DNA from: Roseovarius nitratireducens
Lineage (GTDB): Bacteria > Pseudomonadota > Alphaproteobacteria > Rhodobacterales > Rhodobacteraceae
DNA: 64,000 bases
Assembly (NCBI RefSeq): GCF_002925845.1
Contig: NZ_PDNI01000018.1
Coordinates: forward strand, 1-64,000
Direction of reading: 5' to 3'
Shown: positions 1 through 9,448 of the stretch, piece by piece
Position numbering within the stretch: position 1 is the first letter of the stretch
Layout: every line of letters starts with the position of its first letter
The notes under the pieces: generated by a model
What the model saw: the letters and a program-made list of their open reading frames with translations, nothing else
Told to the model about the DNA's origin: nothing
The model's database searches: none
Translations under genes and position numbers: made by a program

Positions 1-1
1 G

Positions 2-1177
<1,176 letters not shown>

Positions 1178-1202
1178 TCCGCCAAGCCTGGCGAAAGGAT
1201 TG

Positions 1203-1230
1203 AAAAGGGCGCCCCCGGGGCGCCCTTTTT
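1203..1230 (+). terminator. Rho-independent terminator of tuf
   Basis: A near-perfect GC hairpin (AAAAGGGCGCCCC paired with GGGGCGCCCTTTT) ends in a run of five T, 25 bases after the tuf stop codon. Apart from this hairpin, the 290 bases between tuf and the next start contain only an AT-richer stretch near 1395-1430 that may carry the downstream promoter. Confidence 0.9.
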
Positions 1231-1467
1231 GCGTGGCTGGGGCAACATGCCGCGCCTGCGGGCCTGCGCGGCATGCGCGGGCCGCCCGCCGCTATTGGGG
1301 CTGTTCTGGCCCGCGTCGGGCCGGGATTGGCCAATGTTTTCAACGCCTGTGTGGGCTTTCTGCGCGTGCGAAGCCGCTGTTGCATACAGCGGTATCCAGT
1401 TAACTATTTGAAATATTGACTTTTTTTCGGGATCGGGCAGGCTTTGCCCCCGGGAGGATCGTCACAG

Positions 1468-2322
1468 ATGAGCGCAGGCGAACATGCCGTCTTTCAAGGG
1501 CGCACCGAGAAGAAGTCGGGCAGCATCACGCCGGTGCAGGCCGCGCAGTTGCACGCGACGCTGGGTGATGCCGACCGCCCCGCGCCGGGGCCGGGAGAGG
1601 ACATGCCGCCGCTGTGGCACTGGTGCGCGTTCAACCCCACCACGCCGCTGGCCGGTCTCGCGCGCGATGGCCACCCCGTGCCCGGCGGGTTCCTGCCGCC
1701 GGTGCGGCTGGCGCGACGGATGTGGGCGAGTGGCTCTCTGAGGTTCCTAGCCCCGCTCAGGGTGGGCGAGGCGCTGCGGCAGCAGTCGCGGCTCGCGCGG
1801 GTCGAGGAGAAGGAGGGCCGCACCGGTCCGATGGTGCTGATCACGGTGGAGCACGAGGTGTCGGGCGCGCGGGGGGTGGCGATCGAGGAGGTGCAGAACA
1901 TCGTCTATCTCGACATCCCCGAGAGCTTTGCGCCGCCACCCAAGAAGCCGATGCCCGGCAACCCGTCGCTGAGCGAGACGCGCATGTTGAGCGAGGCGCT
2001 GCTGTTTCGCTACTCGGCGCTCACGTTCAATGCACATCGCATCCACTACGACCTGCCCTATGCAAGGGAGGTGGAGCATTATCCCGGCCTCGTCGTGCAC
2101 GGGCCGTTGCAGGCCACATGGCTGATGGAAATGGCCTGCCGGGCGCGGGGGCGGTGCCCGTCGGCGTTCGAGTTCCGGGCGGTGCATCCGATGCTGCTCA
2201 CCGGTGGGCGAGCGGCGCAGGTCATGGCCGAGGAGGCGGAGGCCGGTGCGCTGCGGCTGATCACGGGGCAGGACGGCCATCAATGCACGCAGGCCACGGC
2301 GCGCTGGGAGGAGACGGCATGA
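1468..2322 (+). CDS. MaoC/FAS1-type acyl-CoA hydratase (mesaconyl-C4-CoA hydratase-like)
   Basis: A 284-residue protein resembling the MaoC-like dehydratases that include mesaconyl-C4-CoA hydratase and itaconyl-CoA hydratase. The N-terminal half has the hot-dog type region ending in a V-E-E-V-Q-N-I-V-Y strand; the C-terminal half has FRYSALTFNAHRIHYDLPYA, the typical hydratase signature with the catalytic-type Asn and His, followed by the GLVVHGPL segment. I chose ATG 1468 because GGAGG lies about 10 bases upstream; an in-frame ATG at 1444 is less likely. It overlaps the next gene by ATGA, so the two are translationally coupled. Substrate is inferred from family and partner only. Confidence 0.75.
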   Translation: MSAGEHAVFQGRTEKKSGSITPVQAAQLHATLGDADRPAPGPGEDMPPLWHWCAFNPTTPLAGLARDGHPVPGGFLPPVRLARRMWASGSLRFLAPLRVGEALRQQSRLARVEEKEGRTGPMVLITVEHEVSGARGVAIEEVQNIVYLDIPESFAPPPKKPMPGNPSLSETRMLSEALLFRYSALTFNAHRIHYDLPYAREVEHYPGLVVHGPLQATWLMEMACRARGRCPSAFEFRAVHPMLLTGGRAAQVMAEEAEAGALRLITGQDGHQCTQATARWEETA

Positions 2323-3557
2323 GCGGGGTACTGAACGGTATGCGCGTGGTCGAGGGATCGGCCTTTGTCGCGGTGCCGTTGGCGGGCATGACGCTGGCGC
2401 AGATGGGGGCCGAGGTGATCCGCTTCGACCGGATCGGCGGCGGTCTCGATGCCGGGCGGTGGCCGCTGGCGCCAAGCGGGCAGAGCCTGTTCTGGGCCGG
2501 GCTCAACAAGGGCAAGAAATCCATCGCCGTGGACATGCAGCGACCCGAGGGGCGCGAGCTTGTGACAAGGATCATCACGGCGCCGGGCGGGGATGCGGGG
2601 ATGTTCCTGACCAACCTGCGGGTGCGCGGATGGATGGATTACGAGACGCTGTCGCAGTACCGTGCCGACCTCGTCATGGTGACGCTGATGGGCGACCGGC
2701 ACGGGCGGCCGCAGGTGGATTACACGGTCAATCCGTCGCTCGGCGTGCCGGACATGACCGGGCCGGCCGGCTGGACCGACCCGGTGGCCCACGCGATGCC
2801 CGCGTGGGATGTGGCGGCGGGGCATCTGGTGGTGTCGTCGCTTCTGGCGGCAGAGCGCGAGCGGCTGCGGCGCGGGCGCGGGCAAGAGGTGGAACTGTCG
2901 CTCAAGGACGTGGCGGCGGCCACCATCGGGCATCTCGGGCTGATCGGCGACGCGGCGGTGAACGGGTGTGACCGGCCCAAGGCGGGTAACGCGCTCTACG
3001 GGGCCTACGGGCAGGATTTTGTCTGCGGCTGCGGGCGGCGGGTGATGGTGATCGGGCTGACGTTGCGGCAGTGGCGCGGGCTGGTCAAGGCCACCGGCAG
3101 CGAGGCCGCGATGGCGGCACTGGCCGAGCGGACGGGGCGCGACCTGTCTGACGAGGGCGCACGGTGGCAATTGCGCGCCGAGATCACGGCGATCCTTCGC
3201 CCGTGGTTCGCCGCGCGAAGGGTGAGCGATTTTGCCGCCGATTTCGATGCGGCGGGGCTGACATGGTCGGTGTTTCGCACGGTGCGCGAGGCGCTCGACG
3301 AGGATGCGGACCTCGGGCCGGGGAACCCGATGTTCTCGGTGCTCGATCAGCCGGGTTTGGGGCGGTTCCCGGTGCCGGGGCACCCGGCGGCGTTTTCCGC
3401 GCACGCGCGCGCCGCGCCTGCCCCTGCGCCCGCGCTCGGGGCCGATACCGAGGCGGTACTGGGCGACGTGGTGGGGATGTGCGAGACCGAGATCGCGCAA
3501 CTCTTCGACAATGGCGTGGTGCAGAGCCCGCGTTATTCGGCGGTGGCGGCGGGGTGA
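2319..3557 (+). CDS. CaiB/BaiF (class III) CoA-transferase, mesaconyl-CoA C1-C4 transferase-like
   Basis: A 412-residue class III CoA-transferase. The opening LNGMRVVEGSAFVAVPLAG is the usual N-terminal strand-turn, followed by NKGKKSIAVD. The family's catalytic Asp is expected in a D-x-x-x-G context and is present as Asp164 in PAWDVAAGHL. Coupled by a 4-base overlap to the upstream hydratase. In the 3-hydroxypropionate bicycle, Mct moves CoA from C1 to C4 of mesaconate and a MaoC-type enzyme (Meh) hydrates the product to citramalyl-CoA; the pairing here fits that. Itaconate or another branched dicarboxylate is an alternative. No lyase is present nearby. Confidence 0.72.
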   Translation: MSGVLNGMRVVEGSAFVAVPLAGMTLAQMGAEVIRFDRIGGGLDAGRWPLAPSGQSLFWAGLNKGKKSIAVDMQRPEGRELVTRIITAPGGDAGMFLTNLRVRGWMDYETLSQYRADLVMVTLMGDRHGRPQVDYTVNPSLGVPDMTGPAGWTDPVAHAMPAWDVAAGHLVVSSLLAAERERLRRGRGQEVELSLKDVAAATIGHLGLIGDAAVNGCDRPKAGNALYGAYGQDFVCGCGRRVMVIGLTLRQWRGLVKATGSEAAMAALAERTGRDLSDEGARWQLRAEITAILRPWFAARRVSDFAADFDAAGLTWSVFRTVREALDEDADLGPGNPMFSVLDQPGLGRFPVPGHPAAFSAHARAAPAPAPALGADTEAVLGDVVGMCETEIAQLFDNGVVQSPRYSAVAAG

Positions 3558-3819
3558 GGGCAGGGGTTGGCGTAGAGCACTCGTCGGGTAAGCCGAGTAT
3601 CGACGGGCCGCGGCGCGGCGATCCAACTCTGGTTCTGCCGCGCTTTATGGCAGCCAAATCCGAAAAAGGCCCGAGCGGGACGCAGGTTCCAGCCAAATCG
3701 CCGGGCCGTGGGTGCGGCCCGTCGATGCGCGGCGGCGCGTAAACGCGCCTTTACTCCGCGCATTGGCACCAAGACCTGAACGACCGCTCCAGGCCAGCAC
3801 CAGACCCATGCACCCCCCG

Positions 3820-4899
3820 TCACACCGCTCGGGCGCGCATGCCGTCATCGGCGGCGCTGGTGGGGACAAGCGCGCGCACGAGGTCCTGCATGTCGAGGAC
3901 GCCGACCTGCCGACCCTCGCGCATGACCCGGTAGCTGAGCGCGGTATCCCCGCCCGAGACCGCGATCACCGATTCCAGGGTGTCGTCGGGGTCCACCTCT
4001 CCGGCGAACGGCCCCTCGTCCGTCGCGTTCTCTGTCATGACCGAGCGCACGCGCAGCACCCGCGCGCGGTTGATGTCGCTGATGAAGTCGACGATGTAGG
4101 GGTCGTTGGGGTGTAGCAGAATCTCCTGCGGTTCGCCCTGCTGGACCACGCGGCCATCCTTGAGGATGACGAGGTGATCGGCGAGTTTCAGCGCCTCGTC
4201 GAGATCGTGGCTGATGAACACCACGGTTTTCTGCAACTCCGCCTGCAACTCGAGCAGGAGATCCTGCATGTCGGTGCGGATAAGCGGGTCGAGCGCCGAG
4301 AACGCCTCGTCCATCAGCATGATGGGCGAGTCGGAGGCCAGCGCACGGGCGATACCCACGCGCTGTTGCATCCCCCCCGAGAGCTGGTGCGGATACTGCC
4401 CGCCCTGGCCGCCGAGGCCCACGCGATCGAGCCACTTGAGCGCGTCGTCCTGGTAGTCGGCCCGGCTCTCGCCGCGCACGGCGCGGGCCATGCCGGTGTT
4501 TTCCAACACGGTGCGGTGCGGCAGGAGTGCGAAATGCTGGAACACCATCGACATCTGCTGACGCCGTAGCCGCCGCATGTTGCGCTCGTCATAGGCGAGC
4601 ACGTCCTCGCCATCCAGGAGGATCTGGCCCGCGGTCGGCTCGATCAGCCTGTTGAGGTGGCGGATGAGCGTCGATTTGCCCGAGCCCGACAGCCCCATGA
4701 TGACGGTGATCTCGCCGTCCTGCATGTCGACATTGATGTCCTGAAGGCCCAGAACGTGGCCGTGCTTTTCCCACAGTTCCGGCTTGCCCACGCCTGCGTG
4801 GACATGCTCGAGCGCGCGCGCCGGATCGGGGCCGAAGATCTTGTAGAGATTGCGGATCGAGAGCTTGACGTGTTTGTCCATCGGTGCGGCCCCGTTCAT
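3820..4899 (-). CDS. Betaine/choline-type ABC transporter ATP-binding protein
   Basis: The 359-residue ATPase of a ProU/Cho-type importer for quaternary ammonium compounds. The Walker A motif GLSGSGKST is at residues 69-77, the signature LSGGM at 173-177 and Walker B with the catalytic Glu (LMDEA) near 195-199. The N-terminal IRNLYKIFG and the long helical segment before the Walker A motif are typical of ProV/OpuAA. The C-terminal 90 residues form a shortened regulatory (CBS-like) extension. Its ATG overlaps the permease stop by four bases. It is the last gene of the minus-strand operon; an ATG six codons downstream is an alternative start. Confidence 0.92.
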   Translation of the reverse strand: MNGAAPMDKHVKLSIRNLYKIFGPDPARALEHVHAGVGKPELWEKHGHVLGLQDINVDMQDGEITVIMGLSGSGKSTLIRHLNRLIEPTAGQILLDGEDVLAYDERNMRRLRRQQMSMVFQHFALLPHRTVLENTGMARAVRGESRADYQDDALKWLDRVGLGGQGGQYPHQLSGGMQQRVGIARALASDSPIMLMDEAFSALDPLIRTDMQDLLLELQAELQKTVVFISHDLDEALKLADHLVILKDGRVVQQGEPQEILLHPNDPYIVDFISDINRARVLRVRSVMTENATDEGPFAGEVDPDDTLESVIAVSGGDTALSYRVMREGRQVGVLDMQDLVRALVPTSAADDGMRARAV

Positions 4900-5942
4900 G
4901 AGTTTCTCTGCACGGCACTTGCGGCATTGACGCGGGCCAGCGCCGCCTTGGTCACCCGGTCGAGGATCACCGCCAGAAGCACGATGCCCAGACCGGCGAT
5001 GAGGCCCACCCCCAGCTCAAGGTTGCGGATGCCGCGCAGGACCAGCACGCCGAGCCCCGGGGCCGAGACCAGAGAGGCGATGACCACCATGGCGAGGCTC
5101 ATCATGATGGTCTGGTTTACCCCCGCCATGATGTTGGGCAGCGCGAGCGGGATCTGCACCCCGTAAAGCTTTTGCCGTTTGGTCATGCCAAAGGCGTCGG
5201 CGGCCTCGATCACCTCCTTGTCCACCAGCCGGATGCCGAGATCGGTCAGGCGGATGACCGGCACGATGGCGTAGAGGATGATCGCGATGCCGTAGAGCTT
5301 GGGTTCGGTGACCGAGAACAGGAAGATCAGGGGAATGAGATAGACGAAGGGCGGCAGCGTCTGGAGCATGTCCAGAACCGGGATCGTCAGGCGCTGCATC
5401 GTGTCGCTGCGTGACATGGCGATGCCTATGGGCACGCCGAATAGCACGCAAAGGAAGGCGCAGACGAAGATGATCGCCAGCGTTTGCATGGCGAAATTGT
5501 AGTGGTCGATGAACGCGAGGAAGAGGATCGAGAAGGCCACGAAACCGACGAGCTTCAACGATTTCGAGGCGAAATAGACGACCGCGAGCAAGAGCGGGAT
5601 CATGATGAACCACGGCGTGTTCTGGAACGTGTAGAGTGCGCCCTCCAGAAACCAGCTCAGTGGTTGGGTGATCGGGTCGAGCACGATCTTGAGCGAATCC
5701 TTGATGTCGAGAAAGCCGGTCTCGACGCCCTTGGTCACGTCGCGGGTGCGGGCGATGGCCGGGCAGGCCTTGTTGAGCGCGTCGAGAGAGGGGAAGGGCA
5801 GTTTCCAGATGGAGGTGCCCGCGCCCCCGCCCCCGGCCCCCTGCGCCAGCAGTTCGGCCATGCTCATCGGGGCGTCGGAGGCGTCCTTGTCGCACCATTC
5901 CCGCAGGCCGAGCCCGTCGAAGATGAAATCATATGTCGCCAT
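4896..5942 (-). CDS. Betaine/choline-type ABC transporter permease
   Basis: The 348-residue inner-membrane permease partner of the downstream ATPase. It has a long hydrophilic N-terminal region (about 95 residues, including a glycine-rich GGGGAG stretch), then about six to seven membrane segments. The ABC permease coupling loop (EAADAFGMTKRQKLYGVQIP, residues about 240-260) is clear, followed by LPNIMAGVNQTIMM, characteristic of ProW/OpuAB proteins. It lies 97 bases after the binding-protein gene and overlaps the ATPase gene by four bases, so all three transporter parts are co-transcribed. Confidence 0.92.
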   Translation of the reverse strand: MATYDFIFDGLGLREWCDKDASDAPMSMAELLAQGAGGGGAGTSIWKLPFPSLDALNKACPAIARTRDVTKGVETGFLDIKDSLKIVLDPITQPLSWFLEGALYTFQNTPWFIMIPLLLAVVYFASKSLKLVGFVAFSILFLAFIDHYNFAMQTLAIIFVCAFLCVLFGVPIGIAMSRSDTMQRLTIPVLDMLQTLPPFVYLIPLIFLFSVTEPKLYGIAIILYAIVPVIRLTDLGIRLVDKEVIEAADAFGMTKRQKLYGVQIPLALPNIMAGVNQTIMMSLAMVVIASLVSAPGLGVLVLRGIRNLELGVGLIAGLGIVLLAVILDRVTKAALARVNAASAVQRNS

Positions 5943-6039
5943 TGTCCGGCTCTCCCTGCGCAGGCCCTTGGCGGGCCTTGTCTTGTTCGTTGGGCGGGCG
6001 GGGCCGCGCGCGTGGCACGGCCCCGCCCGGGGGTATCGA

Positions 6040-7002
6040 TCACTTGATGATGCCGCTCAGCTTCTCGCCGGCCTCGTCGTTCACCCAGCCCATCCAGGTG
6101 TCCTTGTTCTGGGTCAGGTAGTAGACGGCGGCCTCTTCGGCGGAGGCGCTGTTATCCGCCTGCCATGCCAGCAGGTTGCTCAGCTCCTGGGTGCCGAAGG
6201 AAATGTTGCTGACCAGGTCGAAGATCTCGGGGTTGCGCTCGGCGAAATCCGAGGTGACGACGGTCAGAACCGGTGCCGCCGGGTAGGCCGACTTGCCCGG
6301 ATTGTCGCAATCCTGCGTCTGGTTGCAATCGTGGACTTCGGGGATATGCGGCCCCATGTCCACGGCCACCATGTTGTAGCGGCCCAGCACGGCGGTCGGG
6401 CCCCAGTAATAGCCGAACCACGGTTCCTTGTTCTCGTAGGCCGAGGCCATCGCGGCGGGCAGCGTGTCGCCAGAGCCGTGGTTGAACACCTCGATGCCGT
6501 GGCCCTCGAAGTCGAACGCCTTGACGAGGTTGTCATTGGCGATCCGGCAGCCCCAGCCGTCGGGGCAGTTGTGGAAACGCCCGCCGACCAGTTCGGGGTT
6601 GGCCAGAATGCCTTCGATGGTGGCGAATTCCGGGTGCTCCTCCACGAGGTAGTCGGGCACCCACCAGTTCTCGCTGCCGCCTTCGGAGAAGACATCGGCG
6701 GCCTTGAGCACCTTGCCCTCTTCGTTGAGCTTGAAATAGGCCGGGGCCGAGTTGACCCACAGTTCGGGCACGACGTCGGGCTCGTTGTTCTCGGCCAGCG
6801 AGGTGATGGCGGTGGTGGTGGCCGAGGGCACGAGCGTCACGTCGCAGCCATAGCCCTGTACCATCAGGAACTCGGTGATCTTGGTGATGATCGAGCCGGA
6901 GGCCCAGTTCATTTCCGCCACGGAGACCTCGCCGCATTCGGCATGGGCCGCGACCGGCGCGGTCAGCGCGCCGAAGGCCAGTGCAAGTGTCAGTTTTTTC
7001 AT
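6040..7002 (-). CDS. Periplasmic betaine/choline-type substrate-binding protein
   Basis: A 320-residue secreted receptor of the OpuAC/ChoX class. MKKLTLALAFGALTAPVAAHA is a clear Sec signal peptide with cleavage before ECGEV. The mature protein is rich in Trp and Tyr in places expected to form the cation-pi cage of betaine receptors: MNWASG, ELWVNS, ENWWVPDYL and EPWFGYYWGP. Cysteine pairs in NCPDGWGC and DCNQTQDC suggest disulfides. I placed the start at 7002, after GGGAG, rather than 19 codons upstream. It lies 53 bases after the DUF3726 gene in the same orientation, tying the transporter to the catabolic genes. The actual ligand cannot be read from sequence. Confidence 0.9.
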   Translation of the reverse strand: MKKLTLALAFGALTAPVAAHAECGEVSVAEMNWASGSIITKITEFLMVQGYGCDVTLVPSATTTAITSLAENNEPDVVPELWVNSAPAYFKLNEEGKVLKAADVFSEGGSENWWVPDYLVEEHPEFATIEGILANPELVGGRFHNCPDGWGCRIANDNLVKAFDFEGHGIEVFNHGSGDTLPAAMASAYENKEPWFGYYWGPTAVLGRYNMVAVDMGPHIPEVHDCNQTQDCDNPGKSAYPAAPVLTVVTSDFAERNPEIFDLVSNISFGTQELSNLLAWQADNSASAEEAAVYYLTQNKDTWMGWVNDEAGEKLSGIIK

Positions 7003-7055
7003 GGTCTTACTCCCTGTTGAGTGGGTTGGTTGATGGTCGATCGTCGGAATGCGGG

Positions 7056-7772
7056 TCAATCATTGTCGTCCCCCGCGGCACCTGCCCCGGCACGCGATTG
7101 CGGCGAGGGCGGAACGGTGATGCGCAGCGCCAGGGCGTCTAGCGCCTGCCAGTCCCCGAGGGCGACGGCCGTGACGGTCGCGGCCTCGTGGCGCGTGGCG
7201 CCCGGTGTGGCCGGATCATGTTTGGGCGCGATGGTGATGACTGTCGCCTCGCGATGGTCTCGCTCCGGCATGGCGAAAGCCGACATGCGGCCCGCTGCGT
7301 CGAGCAGTACCTCGAAATCAGCCCAACCGATCGAGAGCCCGAGGTCAAGCCGCCCGGCCGCCCGCGCCACGAAGGGCAGGGTGACGAGCGGGTGCGCCAC
7401 ACGCTCCACGATCAGGGCCCCGTCCCCCGGTCCCTCGGGCAGCCCGGCGAAATCGGCGAGGGCTGCGCCGGTGCGCAGGGGGCAGTGGGCGTGCGCCCGC
7501 GCCGCCCAGCGATCGGGGGACGGGGCCGGGCGGGCCAGCGTGGCCGCGTCTTCGAGCCATCCGAGGATGATCTTCGGCCCGGCAAACCCTGCGCGCGACA
7601 GCCACGCGGCGGCCCATCCGGCCTCCTCTGCCTCGCCCCAGCCGAGCCCCGCGCCGCGCGCCGCCTTGAAGCACAGCGCGTTGATCTCCGACAGCGACAG
7701 CCGCACCGTCGCGGCCTGATGCCCGTCAGGGGCGGAGGCGCTGCGCGTGGGATCGTTGGGCGGCAGCATCAC
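7056..7772 (-). CDS. DUF3726-like protein of unknown function
   Basis: A protein of 237-238 residues that I recognise as the DUF3726 type found in roseobacters. After a short N-terminal tail it reads LSLSEINALCFKAARGAGLGWGEAEEAG, an amphipathic helical opening, then AAAWLSRAGFAGPKIILGWLED. No catalytic motif or membrane segment is visible, and the C-terminus is disordered-looking (Ala/Gly/Asp). The start is GTG 7772 or ATG 7769; both overlap the stop of the upstream gene and share a GGGAGG site. Its position between an unknown 559-residue protein and a transporter suggests a role in the same pathway, perhaps as a partner of the 559-residue protein. Confidence 0.8.
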   Translation of the reverse strand: MMLPPNDPTRSASAPDGHQAATVRLSLSEINALCFKAARGAGLGWGEAEEAGWAAAWLSRAGFAGPKIILGWLEDAATLARPAPSPDRWAARAHAHCPLRTGAALADFAGLPEGPGDGALIVERVAHPLVTLPFVARAAGRLDLGLSIGWADFEVLLDAAGRMSAFAMPERDHREATVITIAPKHDPATPGATRHEAATVTAVALGDWQALDALALRITVPPSPQSRAGAGAAGDDND

Positions 7773-9448
7773 GGTGCGTCCTCCCGGTGCAGATCGTCGG
7801 GGTAGGGCGCGTCCTGGAACAGGCTGATGCGCACCCAGCGGTCCGAGCGCGGATCGAACCGCGTCGCGCCGAAGAACGCCAGCTTGCAGCGAAGCAGGTC
7901 GATGGGCAGCATGTCCGCGGCGATCAGGTTGTCGCGGATCTCGGCGAAGGGGTGGCGCGCGGCGATCTGTGCGCGGCGCGTGATGAGGCGGTGTTCGGGG
8001 TGGGCGAGCAGCAGGCGTGCGACGGGCGTGTCATCGGCCTCGTTGCGCAGGGCGTGCCAGAGCGCGGCGGCCTGCCGCCCGGTGTCGAGCGGCAACTCGC
8101 GGTTTGCGCCGTCCTCTTTGAGTCGCTCGCCAAGGCGCGGCTCCAGTTTCTCCTCGGAGATGTACCAGAAGCGGGCGCAGTGCGCGGGATCGCTGTAATC
8201 GGTGTGGATGGCCCAGTCGTAATGCTCTTGCAGGATGGCGCGCAGATCGGAGACGGGCATGGTGCCGTCGATGCCGAAATGCGCCTCCTCATCGGCCTGC
8301 ATACACGCGCCCAGCCCGTCGATCAGGTCGCCATGCGGTTCCAGCATCGCCGCGAGCAGGGCCTCCTGTGCCTCCATCGGCAGGTGCGCCTGCGCCCAGC
8401 GCCAGAGCGTGTCCCAGGGGTGGGGGGCGGCAGTGTCCCATTCGGTCGCGACGAATTTCTCCAGCCGCGCCAAGCCGCCCTGCAGATCGCCGAGCTTGGT
8501 TTGCTGAATGGGGTGCGCGCTCTGCCAGTCGGTGGCGTTTTGCACCGCCGCCGCGAGCGCCGTGTGAAAGCCGGCAAGTGTCGCCGCGTCCGCAGTCTCT
8601 TGCGCGCGCACGCGGGCCAGTGCCTCTTCGCGGGCCATCATCCAGTTGTTGAGCAGCACCGGGTGCCGCACGAGGAAGGGGGCCATGCCGAGGCCGGTGG
8701 AATTGCCCACCCCCAGCCCCCGGCGCAGGTCGGGGCGCAGGCGCACCGCGCGGTCGCCGCCGCGGGCGCGGGCCAGGTGCTCGACCAAGTCGGTGGTAAA
8801 GGCGCGGGTCAGCCAGACCGACAGCATCTCGGCCTGGAACGGGGCCGAGAGCGCGGGGCGCCCGGCGATCATCGCGCGGTCGGCAGCGCCGAACTTGCCC
8901 GAGCCGTAGACGGCGGTGGTGCGCATGAGATAGCCGGTCTCGCGCAGCATCGTCTCGTCCGGCTGCCGCCCCGTCGCCAGCCGCTCGACCACATGGTTGA
9001 AGAGCCGAACCGACCGGTTCGCGCGGCTGAGCGACAGCTCTCGGGGCGTGACGCGCCCGGCCTCCTGCAGCGGCACGTTGGCCGCGAGCCGGTCGAGATC
9101 AGCCGCGTCCGGTGTGCCGTCGAAGAGCGCGAAGGTCGCGTCCCACGCGGTGGCGATCACACGGTCGGAGCGTTGGTCGGCGGGCAGGTCGTGGCCAAAG
9201 GCCACGAGGCTGAGGCTGCCGCCCGGAGTGCGCATCCGGTAAACCGCGCGGCCCACGCCGCGCGCGTCCATGTCCCACACGGGGCGGTCGAAGGCCCAGC
9301 CCTCGGCCTCGACCCGGCGCAGCAATTGGCGCAGGAACGACAGCCGCGTCGGGTGGCTGCATCCCATCCGGTCGAGGCGCATGACCTGCGCCGGGGAGCG
9401 TCGGAACGCCGCCGCCTGCGGCATGGGGTTGCGGCTCTCGCAGGTCAC
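7769..9448 (-). CDS. Conserved-looking 559-residue protein, function unknown
   Basis: I do not recognise a characterised family. The protein starts at a GTG overlapping the dipeptidase stop (GTGA); ATG alternatives lie at codons 9 and 23. It is soluble, without signal peptide or membrane segments. Notable stretches are HPTRLSFLRQLLRRVEAEGW near the N-terminus, GSGKFGAADR (about 200), GVGNSTGLGMAPFLVRHPVLLNNW (about 255-280), HYDWAIHTDYSDPAHCARFWYISEEKLEPR (about 420-450) and RFDPRSDRWVRISLFQDAPYP at the end. The glycine-rich central segment could be a ligand loop. It is sandwiched by four-base overlaps on both sides in a catabolic operon, so it probably acts on a pathway intermediate. Confidence 0.85.
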   Translation of the reverse strand: MTCESRNPMPQAAAFRRSPAQVMRLDRMGCSHPTRLSFLRQLLRRVEAEGWAFDRPVWDMDARGVGRAVYRMRTPGGSLSLVAFGHDLPADQRSDRVIATAWDATFALFDGTPDAADLDRLAANVPLQEAGRVTPRELSLSRANRSVRLFNHVVERLATGRQPDETMLRETGYLMRTTAVYGSGKFGAADRAMIAGRPALSAPFQAEMLSVWLTRAFTTDLVEHLARARGGDRAVRLRPDLRRGLGVGNSTGLGMAPFLVRHPVLLNNWMMAREEALARVRAQETADAATLAGFHTALAAAVQNATDWQSAHPIQQTKLGDLQGGLARLEKFVATEWDTAAPHPWDTLWRWAQAHLPMEAQEALLAAMLEPHGDLIDGLGACMQADEEAHFGIDGTMPVSDLRAILQEHYDWAIHTDYSDPAHCARFWYISEEKLEPRLGERLKEDGANRELPLDTGRQAAALWHALRNEADDTPVARLLLAHPEHRLITRRAQIAARHPFAEIRDNLIAADMLPIDLLRCKLAFFGATRFDPRSDRWVRISLFQDAPYPDDLHREDAP

